Positions 1 to 5,412 are shown, numbered from the stretch's first letter. The stretch: 5,518 nucleotides of DNA from Gemmatimonadales bacterium (GCA_013003805.1 JABDII010000414.1:1-5518), one strand, 5' to 3'. Numbers and translations: made by a program. The notes: a model not told the origin generated them from the sequence alone.

Positions 1-50
1 CAGGAGATCGAGTGCTGATGTCGTGATGTCCGAGCCGGCATGGCGCGCCG

Positions 51-2531
51 TCATCGGCCGGGGACCGCAACCCTGGCGCTCGAGCTGCGTACCCCGTCCG
101 AGTACACCAGGTCGAGCTCGCGGGCAAATGTCCGGATGGTAGCGGTCCCCCCCCGAGCGAAGGAGAGGATCTGGCGGGTGGCCGGATCCCTGACCAAGAC
201 CATGGGGAACTGACTCCGATCCCAACGCAGCTCGACCCGGTCCGCTCCAAGCGACCGCACCTGAGCTGCCGCTCCGCCCCCCTGCTGAAGGCCCGGCGCA
301 CCGGGGACGCCGGCCTTCATGGTGGCAACCGCCTGGCCGCCGGGACCGGTGGCCCTGAGGCTGGCCGGCCGATCTCCGGCGACCGGCAGCGTGAAGGCGA
401 AGTGCGCCTCACCATCCGGGGCGTCGGCCACGCTCTCGGGTTCAAAGGCGTAGCTGAAGAGACGACTGCCATCGGCCCGGAATCCCTCGAGCAAGTACCG
501 GCCGCCGGTGGAGGGCGGACGCGGAGCGCCATCGAGCTCGAAAGCCGGTTCCAACTCAATCACACCGGCGCGCACCCGGCCCCACACGAGGAGCACGGGT
601 CGACGTGCGCCAGCGGTTCCACCCACGGAGAACCTCGTGGCGATGTGGGTCAGCACACCGGCGTAGGTGTAGTCGCTGATCCAATCGTTCGAACAGTACC
701 CCATAATGTCCGGGGCTGTCGGCGGCACCAAGCTGGTCGAAACGAGGTCGTAGCCCCACACCCCAATTAGGCCTCCGGGATACGGGTAGAAGGGGTCGGG
801 ATTGCCCGCTCCGCCACACGGCGCGTGGTTCCGCCCCCAGTTGTGTCCCCATTCATGCGCTGCGACGCCACTTCCACTCGGAAGGCGGTCCCATCCTACG
901 GAGGCCTTGCCCGGGACGTACCCGATGCCGGCGATTCCCCCCGAGTACGACGTCTTGACCACGCCGTAGTAGTATCGCGAGCTCGTGTCGGCAATCCGGA
1001 GGGCGTTGATCTCGCTCAGCACCCGACTCCAGGTCCCGGTGGCGTTATCGCTCTCGATCGGAATGCTATCGGTATAGGTGTAGGGGGCCCTGACGTCCGC
1101 ATCGTACGACTCCAGCGGATAGAGCTGCTGGGTTACTGCCAGGAACTGGTCGGTGTTGCCGCTCGTGACATTCCCGGTGAGACCGTTGATGTCTTGGATC
1201 ACGGGAACGAAGCGGACTGCGAACGGTCCGATGACCCGTACGTCTTGGACCTGGGGAGACCCGGAGGACGGGAAGGCGTTGTCTCCGTCGTCCAGCTCGA
1301 CGATCGTGTTGCCCGGATCCACATCGGCGATGATCTCGAGGCCGGGCTGAATGAGCCCCGCCGGGAGCGCCAAGTTCCACGACGCGCCCAGGTCGCCTTC
1401 GCTGATCGAGGTCGGGACGGCGCTCGACGGTGCGTTGACCGTGAAGGTGTTGGTGAGTGACCCGTTATCGTAGAGTCGTATACGTACGTCGGGGGTCTCC
1501 GTGTTGGTCTGGTTGGCCCGGACGAAGACACGCAGGAGGCCATCCCGGCCCGCCACCAGTGGCACCGCGCCGTCAAAGGTCTGGACGCTCTGGGTCACGT
1601 ACATGCCGTCGATGACCAGGTTGAACGAGCTGGGCCCCGCCACCAAGTACGTCACGGTCGCGACGCTGGTGGCTCCGGGCGTCACCGAGGCTGTCTGGGT
1701 CGTCGGGTTCGGGATGTAGGTGGTTGCGCCATCGACCACGTTGCTGGCGTCTATGGTATACGTGCCCGCGCCGATGTTCGTGAGCGTCGTCGTCGCCGTC
1801 ACCGATGCGGAGTAGCCCGGTCCCGTCACCGTCACGCCGGCATCCACCCCGCCCGGCAGGCCGGTGACGGTCAGGTCCAAGGTTCCCGTCGCCAGCAGGT
1901 AGTCCACCCCGATAGCGGCGGGCGTCTCCGCAGCGGCGATCGCGACCGTTTGGATCGGAACGCCGGCCTCGTAGCTCGAGTTCGCCACCACGACCGTAGC
2001 CGCCGTCACCGTGTAGGTTCCGGGACCGAGGTTGGCAAGAGTGGCGCTTCCGGTAACCGCCGCCGCAAACCCTCCGGGACCGGTGACCGTGATATCGGCG
2101 TCGGTTCCGGCGGGGAGTCCGGTGATCGACACGGCGAGACTCCCGGTGGCGAGCGCGTAGGCCACGGTCACGGCTGCCGGTGAGTCTCCGGCGACGACGC
2201 TCACCGATTGTGACGCCAAGGAAGGGGAGTACGTCCCCGTGCCCGAGGTCACGTCGGTGGCCGCCACGGTGTATTGTCCTGGAGCCAGGTCGGGCAAGGT
2301 CTGCGAACCGCTCAGGGCCTGGCTGTATCCGCCGGGGCCGGTCACCGTGATCGCGGCGTTCATGCCGGCAACGAGTCCATTGACGGTCACGGCGAGGCTG
2401 CCGGAGACCGGTCCCGCCAGCTCTTCCCCGCCGCCGCACGCCGCGATCAGCACGCCGAAGGCGGCGATCAGGCCTCGCCAGGTGCGGTGCGAGCGGGCGA
2501 GGCCTCGGTGCAGCGGGCGGAGCAAGATCAT
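51..2531 (-). CDS. Secreted metzincin-type zinc metalloprotease lipoprotein with three tandem repeats
   Basis: Predicted cell-surface or periplasmic lipoprotein of 826 residues that would cleave protein or glycoprotein substrates with a zinc ion. The ATG at 2531 is chosen because GAGGA (2540-2544) sits 8 nt upstream; a TTG 18 nt further upstream, inside the leader, is less likely. Residues 1-31 form a signal peptide with an Arg-rich start and a hydrophobic run ending LIAA, followed by lipobox Cys32 and a Gly run. Three tandem repeats (44-299) each start G-S/T-L and carry a VTGPG motif, suggesting beta-sandwich modules. Residues 300-430 look like another beta-rich domain. The catalytic region has HEWGHNWGRNH at 559-569 (ligands H559, H563, H569; base E560) and a PDIMGYC Met-turn around M610, both metzincin hallmarks. 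Cys572 and Cys613 flank the site and could form a disulfide. Residues 640-826 are beta-rich, perhaps for binding or secretion. Substrate unknown; the M66 or a related family is possible but unproven. It stands alone, divergent from the small membrane-protein gene. Confidence 0.9.
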   Translation of the reverse strand: MILLRPLHRGLARSHRTWRGLIAAFGVLIAACGGGEELAGPVSGSLAVTVNGLVAGMNAAITVTGPGGYSQALSGSQTLPDLAPGQYTVAATDVTSGTGTYSPSLASQSVSVVAGDSPAAVTVAYALATGSLAVSITGLPAGTDADITVTGPGGFAAAVTGSATLANLGPGTYTVTAATVVVANSSYEAGVPIQTVAIAAAETPAAIGVDYLLATGTLDLTVTGLPGGVDAGVTVTGPGYSASVTATTTLTNIGAGTYTIDASNVVDGATTYIPNPTTQTASVTPGATSVATVTYLVAGPSSFNLVIDGMYVTQSVQTFDGAVPLVAGRDGLLRVFVRANQTNTETPDVRIRLYDNGSLTNTFTVNAPSSAVPTSISEGDLGASWNLALPAGLIQPGLEIIADVDPGNTIVELDDGDNAFPSSGSPQVQDVRVIGPFAVRFVPVIQDINGLTGNVTSGNTDQFLAVTQQLYPLESYDADVRAPYTYTDSIPIESDNATGTWSRVLSEINALRIADTSSRYYYGVVKTSYSGGIAGIGYVPGKASVGWDRLPSGSGVAAHEWGHNWGRNHAPCGGAGNPDPFYPYPGGLIGVWGYDLVSTSLVPPTAPDIMGYCSNDWISDYTYAGVLTHIATRFSVGGTAGARRPVLLVWGRVRAGVIELEPAFELDGAPRPPSTGGRYLLEGFRADGSRLFSYAFEPESVADAPDGEAHFAFTLPVAGDRPASLRATGPGGQAVATMKAGVPGAPGLQQGGGAAAQVRSLGADRVELRWDRSQFPMVLVRDPATRQILSFARGGTATIRTFARELDLVYSDGVRSSSARVAVPGR
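825..857 (-). other. Zinc-binding active site HExxHxxGxxH of the metalloprotease
   Basis: These bases encode residues 559-569 of the lipoprotein, H-E-W-G-H-N-W-G-R-N-H. The two spaced His residues, the catalytic Glu, the conserved Gly and the third His match the extended metzincin zinc signature exactly. A Met-turn candidate (D-I-M-G-Y-C, bases 693-710) follows about 41 residues later. No catalytic residue is missing, so the enzyme should be active. Confidence 0.9.
1635..2402 (-). repeat. Three tandem protein repeats of 84-86 residues in the lipoprotein
   Basis: The encoded protein repeats the same pattern three times, at residues 44-129, 130-215 and 216-299 (DNA 2145-2402, 1887-2144 and 1635-1886). 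Each unit begins with G-S/T-L and a VTGL-like strand. It then has an ITVTGPG-like strand about 18 residues in, a PG-T/Q-YT strand near residue 41-45, and ends in an A-V-Y-like strand. Units 1 and 2 are both 86 residues with no gap; unit 3 is 84 and more divergent. The DNA copies are clearly diverged, so the duplication is old rather than recent. The pattern suggests small beta-sandwich modules that act as a stalk or as carbohydrate or protein contacts between the lipid anchor and the protease. Confidence 0.88.
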
Positions 2532-2562
2532 CAACGCATTCCTCGGCAATGTCGGGTGAGGC

Positions 2563-2578
2563 TCCCGCCGGCGCGGGA
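2563..2578 (-). promoter_or_regulatory. Small GC hairpin in the 5' leader of the lipoprotein gene
   Basis: TCCCGC and GCGGGA pair perfectly (6 bp, 4-base loop CGGC) and end 31 bases upstream of the lipoprotein ATG. If transcription starts further upstream, the mRNA leader would fold here, leaving the GAGGA ribosome site free. It could stabilise the message. It is too short to call a riboswitch. Confidence 0.3.
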
Positions 2579-2584
2579 CGAAAC

Positions 2585-2608
2585 CGCATTATGATGCGCA
2601 ACACGTGT
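2585..2608. promoter_or_regulatory. Two adjacent palindromes upstream of the lipoprotein gene, possible operator
   Basis: CGCAT-TATG-ATGCG (2585-2598) is followed two bases later by the perfect 8-bp palindrome ACACGTGT (2601-2608). They lie 54-77 bases upstream of the lipoprotein start codon, where a transcription factor site would be expected. The sequence CATAAT on the minus strand inside this block could be a -10 element, but no good -35 partner is seen. The regulator is unknown; chance occurrence is possible. Confidence 0.3.
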
Positions 2609-2838
2609 GCCACGCCATGCGCCACCGGCCTATTGGGCCTCAAATGGTTGACGGCGCGCCAGATGTAGGCCGATGCCACATTGGTCAGCCGGCGGCGGCG
2701 GCCCATCCAATGAGACAATTTGCAGTGGAGATGTCCCGCCTGGGAAGCCAGACCAAACCCGACGTGCTTCCCCTTCCCCCACATGCAATCTTACCTTAAC
2801 CAGGCGGCCTTCCGCCACATCTCTCGCCCGGACCGCTC

Positions 2839-2994
2839 ATGATCGAACCGATCGTCTTCGTGGTGCTGCTCGTCTTGGGCATCTACATAGCCATGAAGGT
2901 CGCCAAGATGCTCATCCGACTGGCCATCTTCGTGGCCTTGGCCCTGGCCTTCTATTTCTTCGTCTATCCCAAGATCGCCGAATTCCTTCAATGA
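2839..2994 (+). CDS. Small two-helix membrane protein, 51 residues
   Basis: Not a recognised family. The ATG at 2839 opens a frame of 51 codons ending in TGA. The protein starts M-I-E-P and has a hydrophobic helix at about residues 5-18, a short basic stretch with K20, K23 and R27, then a second helix at about 28-43 rich in Phe, Ala and Leu, and a short tail ending E-F-L-Q. This fits an inner-membrane hairpin whose basic loop faces the cytoplasm (positive-inside rule). Codons end almost always in C or G, as in the neighbouring genes, and the opposite strand reads as an unlikely Asp/Glu/Gly/His-rich peptide, so this strand is the coding one. No strong Shine-Dalgarno is seen; a small hairpin (2803-2816) ends 22 bases before the start. 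It is divergent from the lipoprotein and convergent with the sulfur operon. A role is unknown. Confidence 0.68.
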   Translation: MIEPIVFVVLLVLGIYIAMKVAKMLIRLAIFVALALAFYFFVYPKIAEFLQ

Positions 2995-2996
2995 CG

Positions 2997-3011
2997 GAGC
3001 GGCCCCCGCTC
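2997..3011 (+). other. Short perfect hairpin just after the small membrane-protein stop codon
   Basis: GAGCGG and CCGCTC pair perfectly (6 bp) around a CCC loop, two bases after the TGA at 2992-2994. No T-run follows, so it is more likely a 3' end stabiliser or part of a compound terminator with the larger hairpin at 3041-3071 than a terminator by itself. Confidence 0.35.
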
Positions 3012-3040
3012 GGCCGGTCGCTGCCTACGTAGACGAAAGA

Positions 3041-3071
3041 CGGGCCCGGCCTCCACACGGAGCCGGGCCCG
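3041..3071. terminator. Strong GC-rich hairpin between convergent genes, probable bidirectional terminator
   Basis: CGGGCCCGGC (3041-3050) pairs with GCCGGGCCCG (3062-3071), and the stem continues with TCC/GGA around an ACAC loop after one bulged C. On the minus strand the stem is followed by TCTTTCGTCT, a T-rich stretch suited to ending the sulfur operon, whose last stop codon is at 3099. On the plus strand a second small hairpin (GGCA/TGCC, 3074-3085) and CTCCTTTT follow, which could help end transcription of the small membrane-protein gene. Its position between two converging genes supports the call. Confidence 0.78.
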
Positions 3072-3098
3072 CCGGCACAAGTGCCCTCCTTTTCGGCC

Positions 3099-3611
3099 TC
3101 ACGTGAACACGATGTGGCCTCCAGCGGCCATCTCGTAGAACTCACCAACGGTGATCACGTCTTCCACCTGCGAGATGAAATCGTCCATGGTCAGGCCGAA
3201 CATATCGACCGAGGCCTTACAGGCGTAGAGTTTGCCGCCGGAATCGGCGATCATCTCGATGAATTCCGGAATCGGCGGGATATCGAGCTTCTCCATCGTC
3301 TTGCTCATCTGCCGGGTCACGAGGGCCGACATACCCGGTACTCCACCGAGCCATGTCATCAGATGGAGACCCGGGTTCCCGACGGTGGCGACCTTCACGT
3401 GGTCGCTCTTTTCCTTGTGGATCGCGTCCATCCCGAAGAAGGTGAAGAACACGTTGGCTTCGATGCCTTCCATCCGGGCACCATTCGCCATGATGAGGCC
3501 GGGATAGATGCCCTCGAGCGAGCCCTTGGAAATGATGATGGAGACCTTCTTGATTGCCTCGTCCACCGGTGGCGACACCGTGGTGGGATCTGGCATGGTT
3601 CCACTCGTCAT
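3099..3611 (-). CDS. DsrE/DsrF/DrsH-like family sulfur-relay protein
   Basis: Cytoplasmic protein of 170 residues, last gene of the sulfur operon. Family members carry sulfane sulfur as a persulfide on a cysteine and pass it to TusA- or DsrC-type partners. After a disordered Pro/Thr/Ser-rich start (1-16), the first strand and helix read K-K-V-S-I-I-I-S-K-G, then Y-P-G-L-I-M-A-N-G-A and F-F-T-F-F-G-M-D-A-I, typical of the DsrE fold. A Met-rich middle (about 85-110) precedes the conserved K-L-Y-A-C-K-A-S-V-D-M-F-G-L block; Cys131 there is the only cysteine and the likely persulfide site. Length is usual for the larger DsrE-like members (DsrE2/DsrE3 type). The ATG at 3611 is preceded by a GAGGAGGAGGAG run 6 nt away, which overlaps the stop codon of the upstream gene and suggests efficient, perhaps coupled, translation. 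Exact subtype uncertain. Confidence 0.9.
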   Translation of the reverse strand: MTSGTMPDPTTVSPPVDEAIKKVSIIISKGSLEGIYPGLIMANGARMEGIEANVFFTFFGMDAIHKEKSDHVKVATVGNPGLHLMTWLGGVPGMSALVTRQMSKTMEKLDIPPIPEFIEMIADSGGKLYACKASVDMFGLTMDDFISQVEDVITVGEFYEMAAGGHIVFT

Positions 3612-3627
3612 CGTCTTCTCCTCCTCC

Positions 3628-3954
3628 TCAGATGCATCCGCGCGGCTTGGGAATCCCGGCGATGCGTGCGGCTAACTTGGCCGGGCCTTTGGGAAACAGC
3701 TGGTAGAGTTCCTTGATCGGCACGCCGGATTCCTTCCCCAGAGCCCGAATGGACGGCGCGGTCCCGGCCTCGAGGAAACGCTTCCGCATATACTCGATGA
3801 CCATCCAATGCCGGGGATTCAGCTCGCCGATCCCGACGTCGTCCGCAATGTCCTGGGCAATGGACTTGTCCCACTGCTCCGGCTTCTGCATGTACCCTTC
3901 CCCGTCGACGTCGACGGTCTTTCCGGCAATCGTGATCTGGCTCAGCGCGGTCAC
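3628..3954 (-). CDS. tusE: TusE/DsrC/DsvC-family sulfur-relay protein with a single penultimate cysteine
   Basis: Cytoplasmic sulfur carrier of 108 residues, normal for the family. The GTG at 3954 is preferred because AGAAGGAG (3961-3968) lies 6 nt upstream; the in-frame ATG at 3981 overlaps the end of the SQR-like gene and would put that ribosome site inside the coding region. Family marks are visible: D-G-E-G-Y near 17-21, W28, the H-W pair at 49-50, R57, A-P-S-I-R around 66-70, and the C-terminal arm G-I-P-K-P-R-G-C-I with penultimate Cys107 (CysA). The second cysteine of true DsrC (CysB, 11 residues earlier) is replaced by Ala96. By family knowledge, DsrC with both cysteines makes a trisulfide with sulfite reductase, whereas one-cysteine forms such as TusE only relay persulfide sulfur. 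Here the partners are probably the SQR-like enzyme and the DsrE-like protein. The symbol reflects the cysteine pattern, not a proven tRNA-thiolation role. Confidence 0.92.
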   Translation of the reverse strand: MTALSQITIAGKTVDVDGEGYMQKPEQWDKSIAQDIADDVGIGELNPRHWMVIEYMRKRFLEAGTAPSIRALGKESGVPIKELYQLFPKGPAKLAARIAGIPKPRGCI

Positions 3955-3960
3955 AGGACT

Positions 3961-3968
3961 CTCCTTCT
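3961..3968 (-). promoter_or_regulatory. Ribosome binding site that fixes the GTG start of the TusE/DsrC-like gene
   Basis: The minus strand reads AGAAGGAG with 6 nt to the GTG at 3954. It lies in the 19-nt gap after the stop codon of the SQR-like gene (3974-3976). It argues for a GTG start and for a 108-residue protein without the nine extra residues an upstream ATG would add. Confidence 0.8.
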
Positions 3969-3973
3969 GGTAA

Positions 3974-5287
3974 CTAGGCAACCTGACTTGGCATCTCTTC
4001 GCTTGGTTCCTCTTTCGCCGGTTCCTCCGGCGTGTGTGGGAGCGGTTGCTTCCCGCGCATCGACATGTGGGTCGACGTGCCGGGGATGTGCCGGCCCGGC
4101 AGGAGCATGTTCCAGTAGATCCACCGGAACAGCATCTTACCGACGTGATTGAGCCGGCTCTCCTTGAGCAACGGCAGCGGACCGATGCCGGGCAGAGGAA
4201 ACTTCCCAGGCAACGGCTCCACGTTGTAGTTGAAGTCGATCAACAGCGCCTTCTTGAACCCGGTTTCGATGAAGCAGTTGGCATGGCCGTCGAAGCCGTG
4301 TTCGAGCGGGGTGTCTTGCAGGAAGAGCCGGACGTTGTGCTCCAGGATCTCCGCCTCGAAATGCGCGACCGATCCCGCCTTCGATGCCGGCACGTTGGTG
4401 GCATCGCCAATGGCGAAGATATTGGGCTTGACCTGGGCCTGGAGCGTACGCTGGTCCACCAGGACGAACCGCTGGTCGTCGCCGAGCCCCGGCGTGTGCT
4501 CGATGAACTCCGCCCCCATGTGGAGCGGAACGCTCACCAACAGGTCGAACTCCACCACGCGCTCGTCCCAAGACACCAGGCGGCCGTTCTTGCCGTCGAC
4601 CTCCCCCGCGTTGAACTCGGTGACGAGCTTGACTCCCTTCTCGGTCAGGAGGTGGGTCAGGGCCTTGGCGCAGGTGGGTTTGGTGAAGGCGCTATCGAGC
4701 GGTGTCACGTAGGTGATGTCGACTTTGTCCCGGATGCCGCGTTCGGTGAAGTACCAATCCGCAAGGAACGCAAACTCGAGCGGGGCCACCGGACACTTGA
4801 TCGGCATGTCTACGATGTCGACCACCAACCGTCCGCCTTCCCACTGTTCGAGGGCCTCGCCCAGTGCGACGGCGCCGTCCAGTGTGTAGAACTCGAACAT
4901 CCGCTCGCACCACCCCGGACCGGTCAATCCGTCGGTTTCCTCCGGCGCGATCTCGGTTCCCGTCGCGATGATCAGGACGTCGTACGCCAGCTTCTGCCCG
5001 TTGGCGAGCTCGACCTCATCGGTGTCCGCCAGCACCCGATTAATGCCGCTCTGGATGCGGGTGACGTGATCCGGAAGCGTATCCACCTGCCGACGGACGA
5101 TCTCGCTGGGCTGGTACACGCCGAATGGGATGAAGAGCAGCCCCGGCTGATAGAGGTGCTCCGATTCCTGATCGACGATGGTAATCGAGATCGCCTCACA
5201 CTTGATCTCGCTCCGGTAGAGGCGGGACAAGCGATTGGCCATGATGGTGCCGGCAGTTCCCGCTCCCAAGATCACGATCCGCTTCAT
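3974..5287 (-). CDS. sqr: Sulfide:quinone oxidoreductase-like FAD flavoprotein
   Basis: Predicted peripheral membrane enzyme of 437 residues that oxidises sulfide to sulfane sulfur (polysulfide or persulfide) and gives electrons to quinone through FAD. The start at 5287 (M-K-R-I-V-I-L-G-A-G) puts the FAD-binding G-A-G-T-A-G at 8-12 as usual; 22 upstream in-frame residues read as leader. Family marks: the A-T-G strand end at 108-110; Cys165 in P-I-K-C-P-V-A-P, matching the first redox cysteine of SQR; the second FAD motif F-A-I-G-D (291-295) followed by T-N-V-P-A-S-K; and Cys338 in a G-H-A-N-C segment, matching the second redox cysteine. Cys127 could be a third active-site cysteine, as in bacterial type I enzymes. 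Residues 378-397 (N-H-V-G-K-M-L-F-R-W-I-Y-W-N) form an aromatic amphipathic segment suited to membrane contact. The tail (411-437) is rich in Pro and Glu. It is first in the operon with the TusE/DsrC- and DsrE-like genes. A flavocytochrome c sulfide dehydrogenase-like role is less likely. Confidence 0.9.
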   Translation of the reverse strand: MKRIVILGAGTAGTIMANRLSRLYRSEIKCEAISITIVDQESEHLYQPGLLFIPFGVYQPSEIVRRQVDTLPDHVTRIQSGINRVLADTDEVELANGQKLAYDVLIIATGTEIAPEETDGLTGPGWCERMFEFYTLDGAVALGEALEQWEGGRLVVDIVDMPIKCPVAPLEFAFLADWYFTERGIRDKVDITYVTPLDSAFTKPTCAKALTHLLTEKGVKLVTEFNAGEVDGKNGRLVSWDERVVEFDLLVSVPLHMGAEFIEHTPGLGDDQRFVLVDQRTLQAQVKPNIFAIGDATNVPASKAGSVAHFEAEILEHNVRLFLQDTPLEHGFDGHANCFIETGFKKALLIDFNYNVEPLPGKFPLPGIGPLPLLKESRLNHVGKMLFRWIYWNMLLPGRHIPGTSTHMSMRGKQPLPHTPEEPAKEEPSEEMPSQVA

Positions 5288-5290
5288 GGA

Positions 5291-5304
5291 CGAGGTGCTC
5301 CTCG
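5291..5304 (-). promoter_or_regulatory. Hairpin covering the ribosome binding site of the SQR-like gene
   Basis: On the minus strand GAGGAG (5298-5303) is the best ribosome site, 10 nt before the ATG at 5287. It is inside a perfect CGAGG-AGCA-CCTCG stem-loop, so the site would be partly hidden in the folded mRNA. This could lower or tune translation; it may also be coincidence, as the stem is only 5 bp. Confidence 0.4.
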
Positions 5305-5395
5305 GTCGTTGTCGAGTATTCCCACAAAACCCGTCGCCGTTCGGGTGGCCCAAAAGTGTCAGGGACCGTCTTAACCAACCCCGAACGCATCATGA

Positions 5396-5412
5396 AGATC
5401 TCTTTAGAGTCT
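5396..5412. promoter_or_regulatory. AT-rich imperfect palindrome, candidate operator for the sulfur operon
   Basis: AGA-T-CTCT-TT-AGAG-TCT is symmetric over seven pairs with one extra T. It stands out in an otherwise GC-rich region, about 109 bases upstream of the SQR-like start codon, where a sulfide- or redox-responsive regulator could bind. It does not match the ATTC-N8-GAAT type site known for SqrR/BigR regulators. The binding protein is unknown. Confidence 0.35.

Larger units (their letters stand above)
2532..2838. other. Divergent intergenic region between the lipoprotein and small membrane-protein genes
   Basis: This stretch of 307 bases has no convincing gene; open frames across it lack good start signals and look like chance products of high GC. 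It should hold the promoters of both flanking genes, but I cannot identify a convincing -35/-10 pair on either strand. It carries several small inverted repeats: TCCCGC/GCGGGA with a 4-base loop (2563-2578), CGCAT/ATGCG with a 4-base loop (2585-2598), the perfect palindrome ACACGTGT (2601-2608), CATTGG/CCAATG spaced by 22 GC-rich bases (2679-2712), and GGCGG/CCGCC with a 4-base loop (2803-2816). Confidence 0.6.

Noticed and set aside
42..49. GGCGCGCC palindrome downstream of the lipoprotein stop as a terminator
   Set aside because: An 8-base GC palindrome has no room for a loop and no T-run follows; expected by chance at this GC content.
1..50. Gene or terminator at the left edge
   Set aside because: Only 50 bases are visible and neither a ribosome site with an open frame nor a clear hairpin was found.
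825..1460. Plus-strand open frame of 211 codons opposite the protease
   Set aside because: Antisense of the metalloprotease region, low complexity, no family motif.
2679..2712. CATTGG/CCAATG inverted repeat around a GGC-rich core as a terminator
   Set aside because: There is no T-run on either side and no gene ends there; the stem has internal mismatches.
1573..2784. Long minus-strand open frame of 403 codons
   Set aside because: It overlaps the lipoprotein gene in another frame and reads as an Arg/Gly/His-rich sequence without domains, a usual by-product of high GC.
2630..2818. Minus-strand open frame of 62 codons in the intergenic region
   Set aside because: It has a GTG start without a ribosome site and a composition like random GC-rich sequence; the region is better explained as regulatory.
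4034..5374. Plus-strand open frame of 446 codons opposite the SQR-like gene
   Set aside because: It is the antisense shadow of a clear flavoprotein; its Arg/Asp/Val/Leu/His-rich translation shows no domain.
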